Assembly (NCBI RefSeq): GCF_001399675.1
Contig: NZ_LJCO01000064.1
Coordinates: 1 to 64,000, forward strand
Direction of reading: 5' to 3'
Source: Paenalicyclobacillus ferrooxydans
Lineage (GTDB): Bacteria; Bacillota; Bacilli; Alicyclobacillales; Alicyclobacillaceae
Length of the DNA stretch: 64,000 nt
The position numbers and the translations under genes were made by a program. Shown here in pieces: positions 7,671-15,714 of this stretch (positions are counted from its first letter, which is position 1; every line of letters begins with the position of its first letter). The notes beneath the pieces were generated by a model, which searched no databases, was not told the DNA's origin, and worked only from the letters and a program-made list of their open reading frames with translations.

Positions 7671-8449
7671 TAGATGAGGCACACGCGGCATCCGCCGTGC
7701 GCTTTGAAGGTGTGACGAAAACATTCGTGGAACGCAATCAGCCGACGCACGTTTTACGTGGAATCAGCGGCGAGGTGCCAGTTGGGAAGACGTTGACGCT
7801 GGTCGGTCCGTCAGGATCGGGAAAGAGTACCCTCTTGTCGCTGTGCAACCTGCTGTTAACACCGGATGAAGGTCAGGTGTACATCAATGGAAGGGAAGTT
7901 CGGCAGTGGTCTATTCCAAAGCTGCGTCAAACTGTCGGTATGGCTTTTCAGACACCCACTTTGTTTCCTGGGACGGTCCAAGATAACCTTGAACTCGGAC
8001 CTCAGCTGCGGGGAGAACGGCTGAAGAATCCGGAAGAATGGATGGAGGCGGTTGACCTTCCGGCGAATCTGCTGGGACGCAGTGTGGAAGAGTTGTCCGG
8101 GGGACAGCGTCAGCGGATCGCGCTTGTTCGCACCATTTTAAATGGCCCATCGATTCTTCTGCTTGACGAGGTAACCTCTGCGCTCGACCCTTCATCGACT
8201 CAAGTCGTTGAAAAATTGATTACAGACTGGAAAGCAAAATCAGGTGCTGCGATTTTGTGGGTGACTCACCACCTTGATCAAGCACGTCGATTGGGCGATA
8301 TCACGTGGTATGTGGAAGCGGGTGAGCTCTTGGAGGCGAATGATACAAAGACGTTCTTTACGCGTCCGGAGACCGAACAGGCTCGGTCCTTCATTCATCA
8401 CAAAGACGCTGAATTGGATGACACAGACGGGGGAGGCGAAGAGGCATGA
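7667..8449 (+). CDS. fetA: ABC transporter ATP-binding subunit, FetA/YbbL-like (iron export)
   Basis: 260 aa, full-length ABC ATPase with Walker A GPSGSGKST (residues 47-55), Q-loop AFQTPTLFPG, signature LSGGQRQR, Walker B ILLLDEV followed by TSALD, and switch His in VTHHLDQA. Pairing with a UPF0014 permease identifies the FetAB type, which in E. coli relieves iron stress by export. The start is TTG, with GGAGGT 9 nt upstream, inside the end of the MBL gene. The stop overlaps the permease ATG by 4 bp. The acidic tail after residue 240 is not conserved in general. Specificity for iron is inferred from the family. Confidence 0.88.
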   Translation: MIDEAHAASAVRFEGVTKTFVERNQPTHVLRGISGEVPVGKTLTLVGPSGSGKSTLLSLCNLLLTPDEGQVYINGREVRQWSIPKLRQTVGMAFQTPTLFPGTVQDNLELGPQLRGERLKNPEEWMEAVDLPANLLGRSVEELSGGQRQRIALVRTILNGPSILLLDEVTSALDPSSTQVVEKLITDWKAKSGAAILWVTHHLDQARRLGDITWYVEAGELLEANDTKTFFTRPETEQARSFIHHKDAELDDTDGGGEEA

Positions 8450-9213
8450 GTTTGCTGTCACTTTCGCTCACTTTGGCGTTTGTCGCTGTTGCATTTGCGG
8501 TAGCACTTTGGCAACGGCTCGGCATTGAGCGCGATATCGTGGTGTCGGTTGTCCGGGCTACGATCCAACTGCTGATTGTCGGGTACATCCTGAAGTGGGT
8601 GTTCACGTCAAAATCGTCTCTGTACACGGTGTTGATGGTTCTCATCATGATTGCGGTGGCAGTAGAGAACGCTCGTCGACGCGGGCGTCAAATTCCTGGC
8701 GTTTGGTGGCGATTGACCATTGCCATCTCACTGACGACATTCGTGACCATTGGTTTCTTGCTGCTTGTGCGCATCATTCCATGGACGCCTCAGTACGTAA
8801 TTCCACTCTCGGGGCTCATGACCGGGAACTCGATGGTGCTGTCATCGTTGTTTCTAAATAACCTGGTTTCGGAGACAAAGAACAGACGAGAGGAAGTCAA
8901 TGTCCTCCTCTCGCTCGGCGCAACACCTCCTCAGGCCATTCGTCATGTGGTCAATCGTGCGATTCGGACGAGTATGATTCCGACTGTGGATTCCATGAAG
9001 ACGACAGGCCTGGTTCAACTTCCTGGCATTATGACTGGTCAAATCTTGGCCGGACAGGATCCGGTTACAGCCGTTCGCTACCAGCTGCTGATTCTGTTCG
9101 CCATCCTGAGTGCGGCAGCGATTACGAGCATCACACTCGGATACATGACCAAGAACAGTCTGTTTAATCGTCACATGCAGCTGCTACAGGCATTTACACA
9201 TCGCGAAGCATAA
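8446..9213 (+). CDS. fetB: ABC transporter permease, UPF0014 family (FetB/YbbM-like)
   Basis: 255 aa with about seven hydrophobic segments. Hallmarks of UPF0014 are ATIQLLIVGYIL near residue 40, the segment RREEVNVLLSLGATPPQA, and VDSMKTTGLVQLPGIMTGQILAGQDP before the last helices. It forms the membrane channel of the exporter with the preceding ATPase. ATGA overlap (8446-8449) shows translational coupling. Its stop lies only 6 bp from the stop of the convergent SDR gene, with no terminator between, so transcripts may overlap. Confidence 0.9.
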   Translation: MSLLSLSLTLAFVAVAFAVALWQRLGIERDIVVSVVRATIQLLIVGYILKWVFTSKSSLYTVLMVLIMIAVAVENARRRGRQIPGVWWRLTIAISLTTFVTIGFLLLVRIIPWTPQYVIPLSGLMTGNSMVLSSLFLNNLVSETKNRREEVNVLLSLGATPPQAIRHVVNRAIRTSMIPTVDSMKTTGLVQLPGIMTGQILAGQDPVTAVRYQLLILFAILSAAAITSITLGYMTKNSLFNRHMQLLQAFTHREA

Positions 9214-9219
9214 CGACAG

Positions 9220-10095
9220 CTATGAACCAACAATCGTGCCTCCGTTCACGTGGATGACCTGCCCGGTAACGTAGGTACTTGCACGCGATGCGAGATAGAC
9301 ATATGCCGGGGCAACCTCGACCGGTTGCCCCGCGCGCCCAAGCGGAGTGTCGGCACCGAAAGACATGACTTGATTGGCATCAAATGTGGATGGAATCAAG
9401 GGCGTCCAAATTGGACCTGGAGCGACGGCATTGACACGAATTTGGCGCGGGGCCAGGGACAAAGCCAGTGAGCGTGTAAAGGTGACAATGGCACCCTTAG
9501 TGGCTGAGTAATCGATGAGAGTCTTGTTTCCTTCGTAGGCTGTGACCGATGCCGTATTGATGATGGTGCTTCCCGACTGCAGGTGTGGGAGCGCAGCTTT
9601 AGACATATAAAAGAAGGAGAAGACATTGGTCTGAAACGTGGACTCGAGTTGATGTTTGCTGATGTACTCAATACCGTTTTGAGGGTGTTGCTCAGCGGCA
9701 TTGTTCACGAGGATGTCCATCTGTCCGAAAGTCTGGATGGTTTTCGCAACCGCTTCAATGCAGTTTTCCTCTTCGCCGACATCCATCGCTTGCAACAGGC
9801 ACTTGCGGCCCATGGACTCTACCATTTGTTTGGTTTGCTTGGCGTCTTCGTGCTCGTTCAGGTAGACGATAGCAATGTCGGCCCCCTCTTTCGCAAAGGC
9901 CAAAGCCACAGCGCGCCCAATGCCGCTGTCCCCACCGGTGATGAGTGCCGTGGAACCGGTCAGTAGACCGCTTTTTTTGTCATCTTGCCACATGAAAACA
10001 GGCTGTGGGGACATCTCTGTTTCGAGTCCCGGCTGATTGACCTGATGTTGAGCTGGAAATTGATTTGGGAAGTTCGGTACGTCTTCTTTTCGCAC
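9220..10095 (-). CDS. SDR-family oxidoreductase, general-stress type (YhdF/GspA39-like)
   Basis: 291 aa. A 45-residue N-terminal arm (with FPAQHQVNQPGLE, typical of this subgroup) precedes a Rossmann fold with TGGDSGIGRA, DVG, NNAAEQHP, catalytic Ser in NTASVTAYEG, and YSATKGA (Tyr and Lys). The C-terminal part GRAGQPVEVAPAYVYLAS and VTGQVIHVNGG is canonical. These NAD(P)-dependent dehydrogenases are often under general-stress control in Bacillus; their substrates are unknown. It starts at GTG with an AAAGGGGTG site upstream. It is monocistronic and convergent with fetB. Confidence 0.92.
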   Translation of the reverse strand: MRKEDVPNFPNQFPAQHQVNQPGLETEMSPQPVFMWQDDKKSGLLTGSTALITGGDSGIGRAVALAFAKEGADIAIVYLNEHEDAKQTKQMVESMGRKCLLQAMDVGEEENCIEAVAKTIQTFGQMDILVNNAAEQHPQNGIEYISKHQLESTFQTNVFSFFYMSKAALPHLQSGSTIINTASVTAYEGNKTLIDYSATKGAIVTFTRSLALSLAPRQIRVNAVAPGPIWTPLIPSTFDANQVMSFGADTPLGRAGQPVEVAPAYVYLASRASTYVTGQVIHVNGGTIVGS

Positions 10096-10200
10096 AGGTC
10101 ACACCCCTTTCAGACCTTAGAGTGATCCTCGATGGGAGACTTATGCGGACGGCGGACGCTTCTTGTGATATATCTGAATTATGAGGAAGGAGGGCTGGTG

Positions 10201-11316
10201 ATGCTGCGGTGGCTGAAACACGGAAAGTGGCCGAGGTGGATGGTGCGACTACATTACTACTCCATCGTATCGTTTATTCTCCTGATTTGCTCAGGAGTTG
10301 CATTGTTCTGGCAGCCGGTTCATACTGCTTTGATTCCGTACCTGCCGGCCATTTACCGCATTCACATTGTGTTAGGCATTATTTTTGGCGTGACCCTGCT
10401 TGTCCCGTTGATAGCGAGGCTCCCTGTCGGCAAACTTATCCGGAGGCTTGATTGGATATTTCCGCTCTCCCTTGGGACTGTCATTGTCCTCACCGGGATT
10501 TTGCTTTGGCAAGTGACATGGTTTCCAACGACCTGGCGCAGCCTCGCTTTTCGTTGGCACGGATGGATCTCGTACGTACTTGGCGGCTGGCTCATCATCC
10601 ATGGCATTTACAAAGCCTTGAGCTATCGCCCGGCGAATCACGGATTTAATGGGTATGTCGACCCGGAACGAAGGCAGTTCGTACGGTGGCTCGGCTACGG
10701 CGTGGTGGGAACGGTGGTACTGACGGTGATCGATCCGGTGCGTTTGTGGAAGGTTGTTGTCACGCCAGGAGGGGGTGGAGGCGCACAAGCGACCGGATCG
10801 TTCGCAGAATATTACACAGTGACAAATGGGTATCCCACGACCACCTTGTCATCGTATCAACTGCACATCGGCGGATTGGTGACGAAACCGTTGACGCTGA
10901 GTTGGCAACAGATTGCTAGTCTCGAAGCAGTGTCAGAAAAAGAGGACTTTCACTGCGTGACAGGGTGGAGCGTGGCCGGCGTGCACTGGAAAGGTATCCA
11001 CCTTTCAACCATCACGGCGATGGTCGGACTGTCTTCGAATGTCAAATACGTGCACTTCTATTCCTTTGACGGGCAATACACAGAATCATTGTCGCTGCCT
11101 GAAGCGCTCGACAAAAGTGTCCTGCTTGCTTACGAGTTGGACGGTAAACCGCTCTCCACACCACAAGGGTTTCCACTGCGTTTGGTTGTGCCAAAGATGT
11201 ACGGCTACAAGTCCATTAAGTGGGTAAATAAAGTCGAGTTCAGCGACAAACCGTTAACCGGCTATTGGGAATACAGAGGCTACCCGAACGAAGCCTACAT
11301 CGGCACTTCCATTTGA
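10201..11316 (+). CDS. Membrane cytochrome b-like domain fused to a sulfite-oxidase-type molybdopterin domain
   Basis: 371 aa from ATG 10201 (AAGGAGGG 7 nt upstream; GTG 10198 is possible). Residues 15-140 hold four membrane helices with histidines at about 18, 55, 120 and 134, consistent with a haem b cytochrome of the b561/FdhI type. A fifth helix (162-178) is preceded by ERRQFVRW, a twin-arginine-like motif at residues 157-161. After a Gly-rich linker, residues 205-370 form an oxidoreductase molybdopterin-binding domain with the Mo-ligand Cys in EDFHCVTGWSV (Cys252) and a PLR.VVPKMYGYKSIKWV segment. It resembles an MsrQ-MsrP pair fused in one chain: quinol electrons would pass through haem to an extracytoplasmic Mo centre. 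The substrate is unknown. A MoaB-like gene is present at 51 kb. Confidence 0.82.
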   Translation: MLRWLKHGKWPRWMVRLHYYSIVSFILLICSGVALFWQPVHTALIPYLPAIYRIHIVLGIIFGVTLLVPLIARLPVGKLIRRLDWIFPLSLGTVIVLTGILLWQVTWFPTTWRSLAFRWHGWISYVLGGWLIIHGIYKALSYRPANHGFNGYVDPERRQFVRWLGYGVVGTVVLTVIDPVRLWKVVVTPGGGGGAQATGSFAEYYTVTNGYPTTTLSSYQLHIGGLVTKPLTLSWQQIASLEAVSEKEDFHCVTGWSVAGVHWKGIHLSTITAMVGLSSNVKYVHFYSFDGQYTESLSLPEALDKSVLLAYELDGKPLSTPQGFPLRLVVPKMYGYKSIKWVNKVEFSDKPLTGYWEYRGYPNEAYIGTSI

Positions 11317-11384
11317 TCGATGTCTGATCACTTGATCGACTTGATCGATGTCGAATCACGACGTAACACGAATGGTCTGCAAAC

Positions 11385-11416
11385 CCGGCACGTCAATAGT
11401 CCGTTTGACGTGCCGG
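11385..11416. terminator. Perfect 12-bp hairpin overlapping the MFS stop codon
   Basis: The arms 11385-11396 and 11405-11416 are exact complements (CCGGCACGTCAA). It lies between the convergent Moco-fusion and MFS genes and includes the stop codon of the latter. There is no long T tract on either strand, so its termination strength is uncertain. Confidence 0.5.
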
Positions 11417-13072
11417 CGGAAGGGTCCGTGTCATGCTTGCAGGCAATGCGCGAGCTGGGCTAGGCGTCGGCGAAGGTGCATCTGCACCTGCTTTTTGGCG
11501 GCGCCGTCTTTCCTTGGCTGCATCTGCATCTGCCTTCGGCCTGCGCAGGAATAATGCCATGAACAAGGCGAGCGCTGACAACCCCGTGGCGACAAGATAG
11601 GCGTCATTAATACCGCTCACGGTCGCCCTTTGCATGACCATTCCATAGATGAGCTCCGTTGCAGTACTCGTGCCCTGTTGCAGCGGGACACCAAGTGCGT
11701 TGGCGGCAGCTTGGCTGATGCCATTGATGATATTCGAGAACTGCGGGTTAAATAGAGACAGGCTGTCCGCCATTCGTCCGTAATGAACGTAAGATTGGTT
11801 GGTCATGGTCGTTACGAGAAATGCAGTTCCGATGGAACCCGCGATCATCCGAACTGTGTTCGAAGCCGCTGTACCATGACTGTTTAACTGCCTTGGCAAG
11901 GCGTTAAGGCCAAACGTCATAATGGTCATGGCCAAGAACGACATCCCGAACATCCGGAACGTGTACAGCACCATCACATGACTGTAACTCGTTGTCATGG
12001 TCAGGTGCGTGAACTGGTACGTTGTAATGACCGTGATGAGCAATCCCACAATGGCTAGAGGGCGGATGCCGATGCGATCGAGCAATGCGCCAGACACGGG
12101 CGACATAATGCCCATCAGAATCGCACCCGGAAGTAACAACAGGCCAGATTGCAGAGATGTATACCCACGGATGTTTTGGATGTAGATAGGTGTTAGAATT
12201 GCGCCGCCGAACATCGCCATGTTGACGACCGAGCTGACAGCCGCTGACAGACTGAATCTGCCGTACTTGAAGACACGCAGGTTGAGCATTGGCTTCTTGG
12301 CGGTAAATTCACGAATAATGAACAGGATGATAAACACAACCCCGAGAATGAGTGAGACCCGAACTTCACCGCTCCCCCATCCCTTGTTGCCTGCCTCACT
12401 AAACCCATACAACAACCCGCCAAAACCAAGCGTCGACGTAATGAAACCAAGGGTGTCGAACGTAGGTTTGGAGCGTTCTGTAACGTTTTTCAAATAAACC
12501 ATGGCCAAGATAATGTCGAGGATGGCGAGTGGAATCACGACGTAAAACAACAACCGCCAGGACCAGTTTTCAAGCATCCAGCCAGAGAGGGTGGGTCCGA
12601 CAGCAGGTGCGAAAAACATCGCAATTCCGATGGTACCCATGGCTTTTCCGCGAACCTCGGGAGGATAGAGATTCAACACCACGGTCATCATCAGCGGCAT
12701 CATTACGCCCGCGCCGGCAGCTTGGACTACCCGCCCCAACATCATGATGGTAAAAGAGGGTGCAACGCTGCAGATGAGCGAGCCAAGGGTAAAACTGCTC
12801 ATGGCCGTAATGAACAACTGTCTCGTGGTGAATGTACCAATCAAGAACGCCGTAATCGGAACTAGTACACCATTGGTGAGCATGTAGCCTGTCGATAACC
12901 ACTGAACTGTATCGGCGGAAACGTTGAACGCTGTCATTAGGTGAGGGATTGCCACGTTCAGGAGGGTCTGGTTCAGAATTGCTGCGAAGGCCCCAAATAT
13001 GAGTACGCCCAAGATGGGGCCTTTGTGGATTTCGTTTGATTCATGATTGCCTATGGTTTGTGCCTCAGACAT
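11393..13072 (-). CDS. DHA2-family MFS multidrug exporter (EmrB/QacA type)
   Basis: 559 aa with 14 predicted membrane helices, as expected for DHA2 proton-drug antiporters. The start region GVLIFGAFAAILNQTLLNVAIPHLM carries the family motif D1-like sequence, WLSTGYMLTNGVLVP is typical of TM2, and GRVVQAAGAGVMMPLMM is motif C-adjacent TM4-5. The last 45 residues are cytosolic, rich in Arg, Ala and Pro, and dispensable-looking. ATG start with GGAAGGG 5 nt upstream. It is monocistronic, with no MarR/TetR-type regulator adjacent and no HlyD-type membrane fusion partner, as usual in Gram-positives. Substrate unknown. Confidence 0.9.
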   Translation of the reverse strand: MSEAQTIGNHESNEIHKGPILGVLIFGAFAAILNQTLLNVAIPHLMTAFNVSADTVQWLSTGYMLTNGVLVPITAFLIGTFTTRQLFITAMSSFTLGSLICSVAPSFTIMMLGRVVQAAGAGVMMPLMMTVVLNLYPPEVRGKAMGTIGIAMFFAPAVGPTLSGWMLENWSWRLLFYVVIPLAILDIILAMVYLKNVTERSKPTFDTLGFITSTLGFGGLLYGFSEAGNKGWGSGEVRVSLILGVVFIILFIIREFTAKKPMLNLRVFKYGRFSLSAAVSSVVNMAMFGGAILTPIYIQNIRGYTSLQSGLLLLPGAILMGIMSPVSGALLDRIGIRPLAIVGLLITVITTYQFTHLTMTTSYSHVMVLYTFRMFGMSFLAMTIMTFGLNALPRQLNSHGTAASNTVRMIAGSIGTAFLVTTMTNQSYVHYGRMADSLSLFNPQFSNIINGISQAAANALGVPLQQGTSTATELIYGMVMQRATVSGINDAYLVATGLSALALFMALFLRRPKADADAAKERRRRQKAGADAPSPTPSPARALPASMTRTLPPARQTDY

Positions 13073-13214
13073 GCCAACCCTTCCTTCAATAACTGGTTTG
13101 ATCGTTAAATATTATCTTGGCAAAAATATTAGCACGAAGGAGTATAAGACCTCCGCTTAGGCACTGTCAAGCTCGTACCCGTGCAAACAGCTTCGAAGAC
13201 CTCTGCTCGGTTCT

Positions 13215-13334
13215 TCAAATCGTAAGCGTCTTTTCACCGTAGAAAGCCAAGTGACTTGTCTCTTCATATAAGGTGCCATCCAAATCGAGGATGAATACGC
13301 CGCAATCGGAGGGTTTCGAAATATCACCTTGTGA
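13215..13334 (-). pseudogene. Remnant of a HAD-family hydrolase gene
   Basis: On the minus strand one frame encodes about 39 residues containing VFILDLDGTLYEETSHLAFYG. This is HAD motif I (DxDGT, with nucleophile and acid Asp) in the LYEET context seen in phosphatase-like HADs. The frame opens after a TAA and ends at a TGA 26 codons past the motif, with no initiation codon and no later HAD motifs. An overlapping 75-codon frame in another phase (13157-13384) has a fair ribosome site (AAAGGA before ATG 13384) and could be the original start followed by a frameshift. I read this as a decayed gene. A short expressed peptide cannot be excluded. Confidence 0.45.
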
Positions 13335-13399
13335 TTAAGAAAGGGAGTGGTGGTGGCCAGTCGTTGTAAGTCATTTTCAGGCATTTTCAGTCCTTTTCT

Positions 13400-13434
13400 A
13401 AAATAAAGTCTGGACCAAAACGGCTGGTCCAGAC
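13400..13434 (-). terminator. Rho-independent terminator of the solute-binding protein gene
   Basis: GTCTGGACCA/TGGTCCAGAC, perfect 10-bp stem (13408-13417 with 13425-13434) and 7-nt loop. On the minus strand it is followed by TTTATTTTAG. It lies about 120 nt downstream of the lipoprotein stop codon. Confidence 0.85.
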
Positions 13435-13551
13435 TGAGGTCTCTTTCTCTCTATGCGGTTTTCTTATCACAGCGCGTGCCAGCGAACACAAAAACGGGTA
13501 TTTCGTATTTGTGATTGAATCACTGTGTTTCGCTCCAAGCAGCTGACCCGC

Positions 13552-14901
13552 TTAATGGCTTAAGGCTTGATTCACGATGGTCGTCATGTTTTGAAGTGTA
13601 GCCGTCGTCGACTGGTTGCCATTGATACAGGCGGCCAACTGTGTATTTAGTGCATCCGAAACGTCTGACAATGCTGTCAGTCTTGGTGAGAAATAGGCGT
13701 CTTGAAGCTCTGTCGGTGCGATACCAACATTTGGATTATGGCTGACAAATGACTCCCAAGCGGGGTCTGTCAGGGCACTTTGACGAACGGGTAAATATCC
13801 CGTGCCTTCAGCCCATCCGATGGTGTTATCTTTAGACATCAGGAAATCGATGTACTCTGCCGCTGCTTGTTGTTCAGACGCGCTTGCATCCTTGAAGAGA
13901 ACGATATTCGTCCCTGTTGCCGGGACCGCAGACTGCAATCCTTTTGGCAGCGGAGCGACGCTCCAGTGCGTGTTGTTATTTGTCATAAACTGTATCGATG
14001 TTGTGGAGTCAATGGTCATGGCATACTTGTTCGTGTTAAATCCGTCCGACAGGTATCCGGCCGGTGGAACAACCCAAGCAGCACTGTCTTGTTTAACCAG
14101 CTTGTTCAAGTAAGCCAAGGTATTCCGACCTGCTGCACTGTTGAGTGACGCTTGTTTCTGATCCGTTGAAAGAACCTGACCGCCAGCTTGGTTCAGAAAC
14201 ATCTCAAAGGTCGGCCAGTTGGCCTGAAAACCCAGACCCGGGACTCCGGTTGCCCTCGAGATTTGAATCGCGTCCTGCTCAAGTTGGCTCCACGTTGTGG
14301 GAGGGCTGGTTATGCCTGCCTTGCTGAAATCATCGGTATTGTAGTACAGAACATCAGCTGAGACTGTGAATGGTGCAGACACAAGATGCCCGTTGTACGA
14401 ATTGTCGTTCTTTAAAACCGGAATCATGTCAGACACTGTACCTTGGCTTAATAGACCGCCAAGTGGTTGCAAGAGTCCCTGATTGTAGTAATCTGTTTCC
14501 CATGTATCTCGAACCTCTGCGATGGTGGGCGGTTGATTCGCGGCAATCGCAGCGTTTAACTTTTGCTGTTCTGTGGTGAATGATCCGTTAAACACAAGAT
14601 TCACACGAATCGAAGGGTGCTGACTCATAAACGTGTTCGTCAGAGAGTTCAGTTCACTTGCGGCCGATCCGGACATAGCTTCATAGAACGTGATGGTAGC
14701 ATTCGGATCGGTGGAGGCCTGTCCGCCCTGACCGTTCGTCTGCTGATTGGCTGCCTGATTTGCCTGATTTGCCTGATTTGGTTGAGTGTTGTTCCCGGTG
14801 GTGCTTGGGCTGGCAATTGGTGGAACTCCGCAGCCAGCGACGAGTGCAGCAGAGAGGGCAACTGTCGCCGTGGTGGCCATCCAACGATTGCGGTTCATCA
14901 C
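13552..14901 (-). CDS. Extracellular solute-binding lipoprotein (sugar ABC type)
   Basis: 449 aa. Type II signal peptide with lipobox LVAG-C at about residue 24, an Asn/Gln-rich linker (repeated NQA), then a solute-binding fold of the family 1 (MalE/UgpB-like) type: TITFYEAMSGSAASELNSLTNTF, IAEVRDTWETDYYNQG, and near the C-terminus EYIDFLMSKDNTIGWAEGTGYLPVRQSA. Such proteins deliver sugars or glycerol-phosphodiesters to MalFG-type permeases. No permease or ATPase gene is adjacent and the gene has its own terminator, so it is an orphan. GTG 14901 or ATG 14898 start, with AGGGGG 7-10 nt upstream. Confidence 0.9.
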   Translation of the reverse strand: MMNRNRWMATTATVALSAALVAGCGVPPIASPSTTGNNTQPNQANQANQAANQQTNGQGGQASTDPNATITFYEAMSGSAASELNSLTNTFMSQHPSIRVNLVFNGSFTTEQQKLNAAIAANQPPTIAEVRDTWETDYYNQGLLQPLGGLLSQGTVSDMIPVLKNDNSYNGHLVSAPFTVSADVLYYNTDDFSKAGITSPPTTWSQLEQDAIQISRATGVPGLGFQANWPTFEMFLNQAGGQVLSTDQKQASLNSAAGRNTLAYLNKLVKQDSAAWVVPPAGYLSDGFNTNKYAMTIDSTTSIQFMTNNNTHWSVAPLPKGLQSAVPATGTNIVLFKDASASEQQAAAEYIDFLMSKDNTIGWAEGTGYLPVRQSALTDPAWESFVSHNPNVGIAPTELQDAYFSPRLTALSDVSDALNTQLAACINGNQSTTATLQNMTTIVNQALSH

Positions 14902-15038
14902 AACTCATCCCCCTGTTATCCCGGTTCTCGTTAAAGACGAGGAAATTTTGACATCATTCGGCAGAATCTGATGAACCTTGACATATTCATCCTAGGATAT
15001 ATTGAACCTGTCTACAAGTAGTTATGGTAATTTCCGCC

Positions 15039-15587
15039 TTACATGGCTTGCCACTCTTGCCTCAGTAAACCGTACAGGTACATGTCGTGGTAATCGCCGT
15101 CTCGGTGCAAAAACTTTCGAAACGTACCTTCACGCAGAAAGCCAAGAGATTCGTATAGGTGAACTGCTCCTTTGTTGTAGGCGAACACAGTCAGTTGGAT
15201 ACGGCGCAGGTTGAGTTCATCAAAGGCAAACCGCAATAACGTATTTAGTGCATCCCGTCCGTAGCCTTTGCCACGATCTGATTCTTCACCGATGGCAATC
15301 ACCAGCCAGCTGACTTGGTGCGACCAGAGGATACTGTCGAGTTCGACGTACCCGAGCAGCCGGTCATCATCTTGGTGGCGAACAGCGAACAGAAATCCAT
15401 TTTGTTGGTTGATCCGGTTTTTGTACCAGTCTCGAATCTTTTCCGGGGACTGCGGGGCAGCGGGAATTGCGTCAAGGTGACGAAGAAAGTCGGATGCGCC
15501 GTACCAGCTCGTCACAATTTGGAGGTCTGATTCTTGCATTGCGTCCAGATAAATCGCTGTTCCTTTAAGTAAACCTTGCTTCAGCAT
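15039..15587 (-). CDS. GNAT-family N-acetyltransferase (RimJ/RimL-like)
   Basis: 182 aa from ATG 15587, chosen because GGAG lies 7 nt upstream; the frame extends further to 15839 but without a site. The fold markers are GTAIYLDAMQESDLQIVTSWY, the acetyl-CoA pyrophosphate loop GEESDRGKGYGRDAL (R/QxxGxG/A), and ELNLRRIQLTVFAYNKGAVHLYESLGFLREG. Members of this branch acetylate N-termini, spermidine or antibiotics in the cytosol; the acceptor is not predictable. It lies 128 bp beyond the prkA stop, separated by a strong terminator, so it is transcribed on its own. Confidence 0.88.
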   Translation of the reverse strand: MLKQGLLKGTAIYLDAMQESDLQIVTSWYGASDFLRHLDAIPAAPQSPEKIRDWYKNRINQQNGFLFAVRHQDDDRLLGYVELDSILWSHQVSWLVIAIGEESDRGKGYGRDALNTLLRFAFDELNLRRIQLTVFAYNKGAVHLYESLGFLREGTFRKFLHRDGDYHDMYLYGLLRQEWQAM

Positions 15588-15665
15588 TTCACCACTCCTG
15601 GTTGATCGGTCGACACAACTTTCGACAACTGATGCGCAATTCCTTTGAACCAGAAGCTGCGAACA

Positions 15666-15704
15666 AGAAAAAAAGCAGCTGCCGCAGAACACCGGCAACT
15701 GCCT
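15666..15704 (-). terminator. Strong terminator after prkA
   Basis: On the minus strand, 15704-15693 pairs with 15684-15673 (12 bp, two G-U), followed by seven T. It ends the yhbH-spoVR-prkA transcript 11 nt past the prkA stop. Confidence 0.92.
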
Positions 15705-15714
15705 TTGATTCAGC

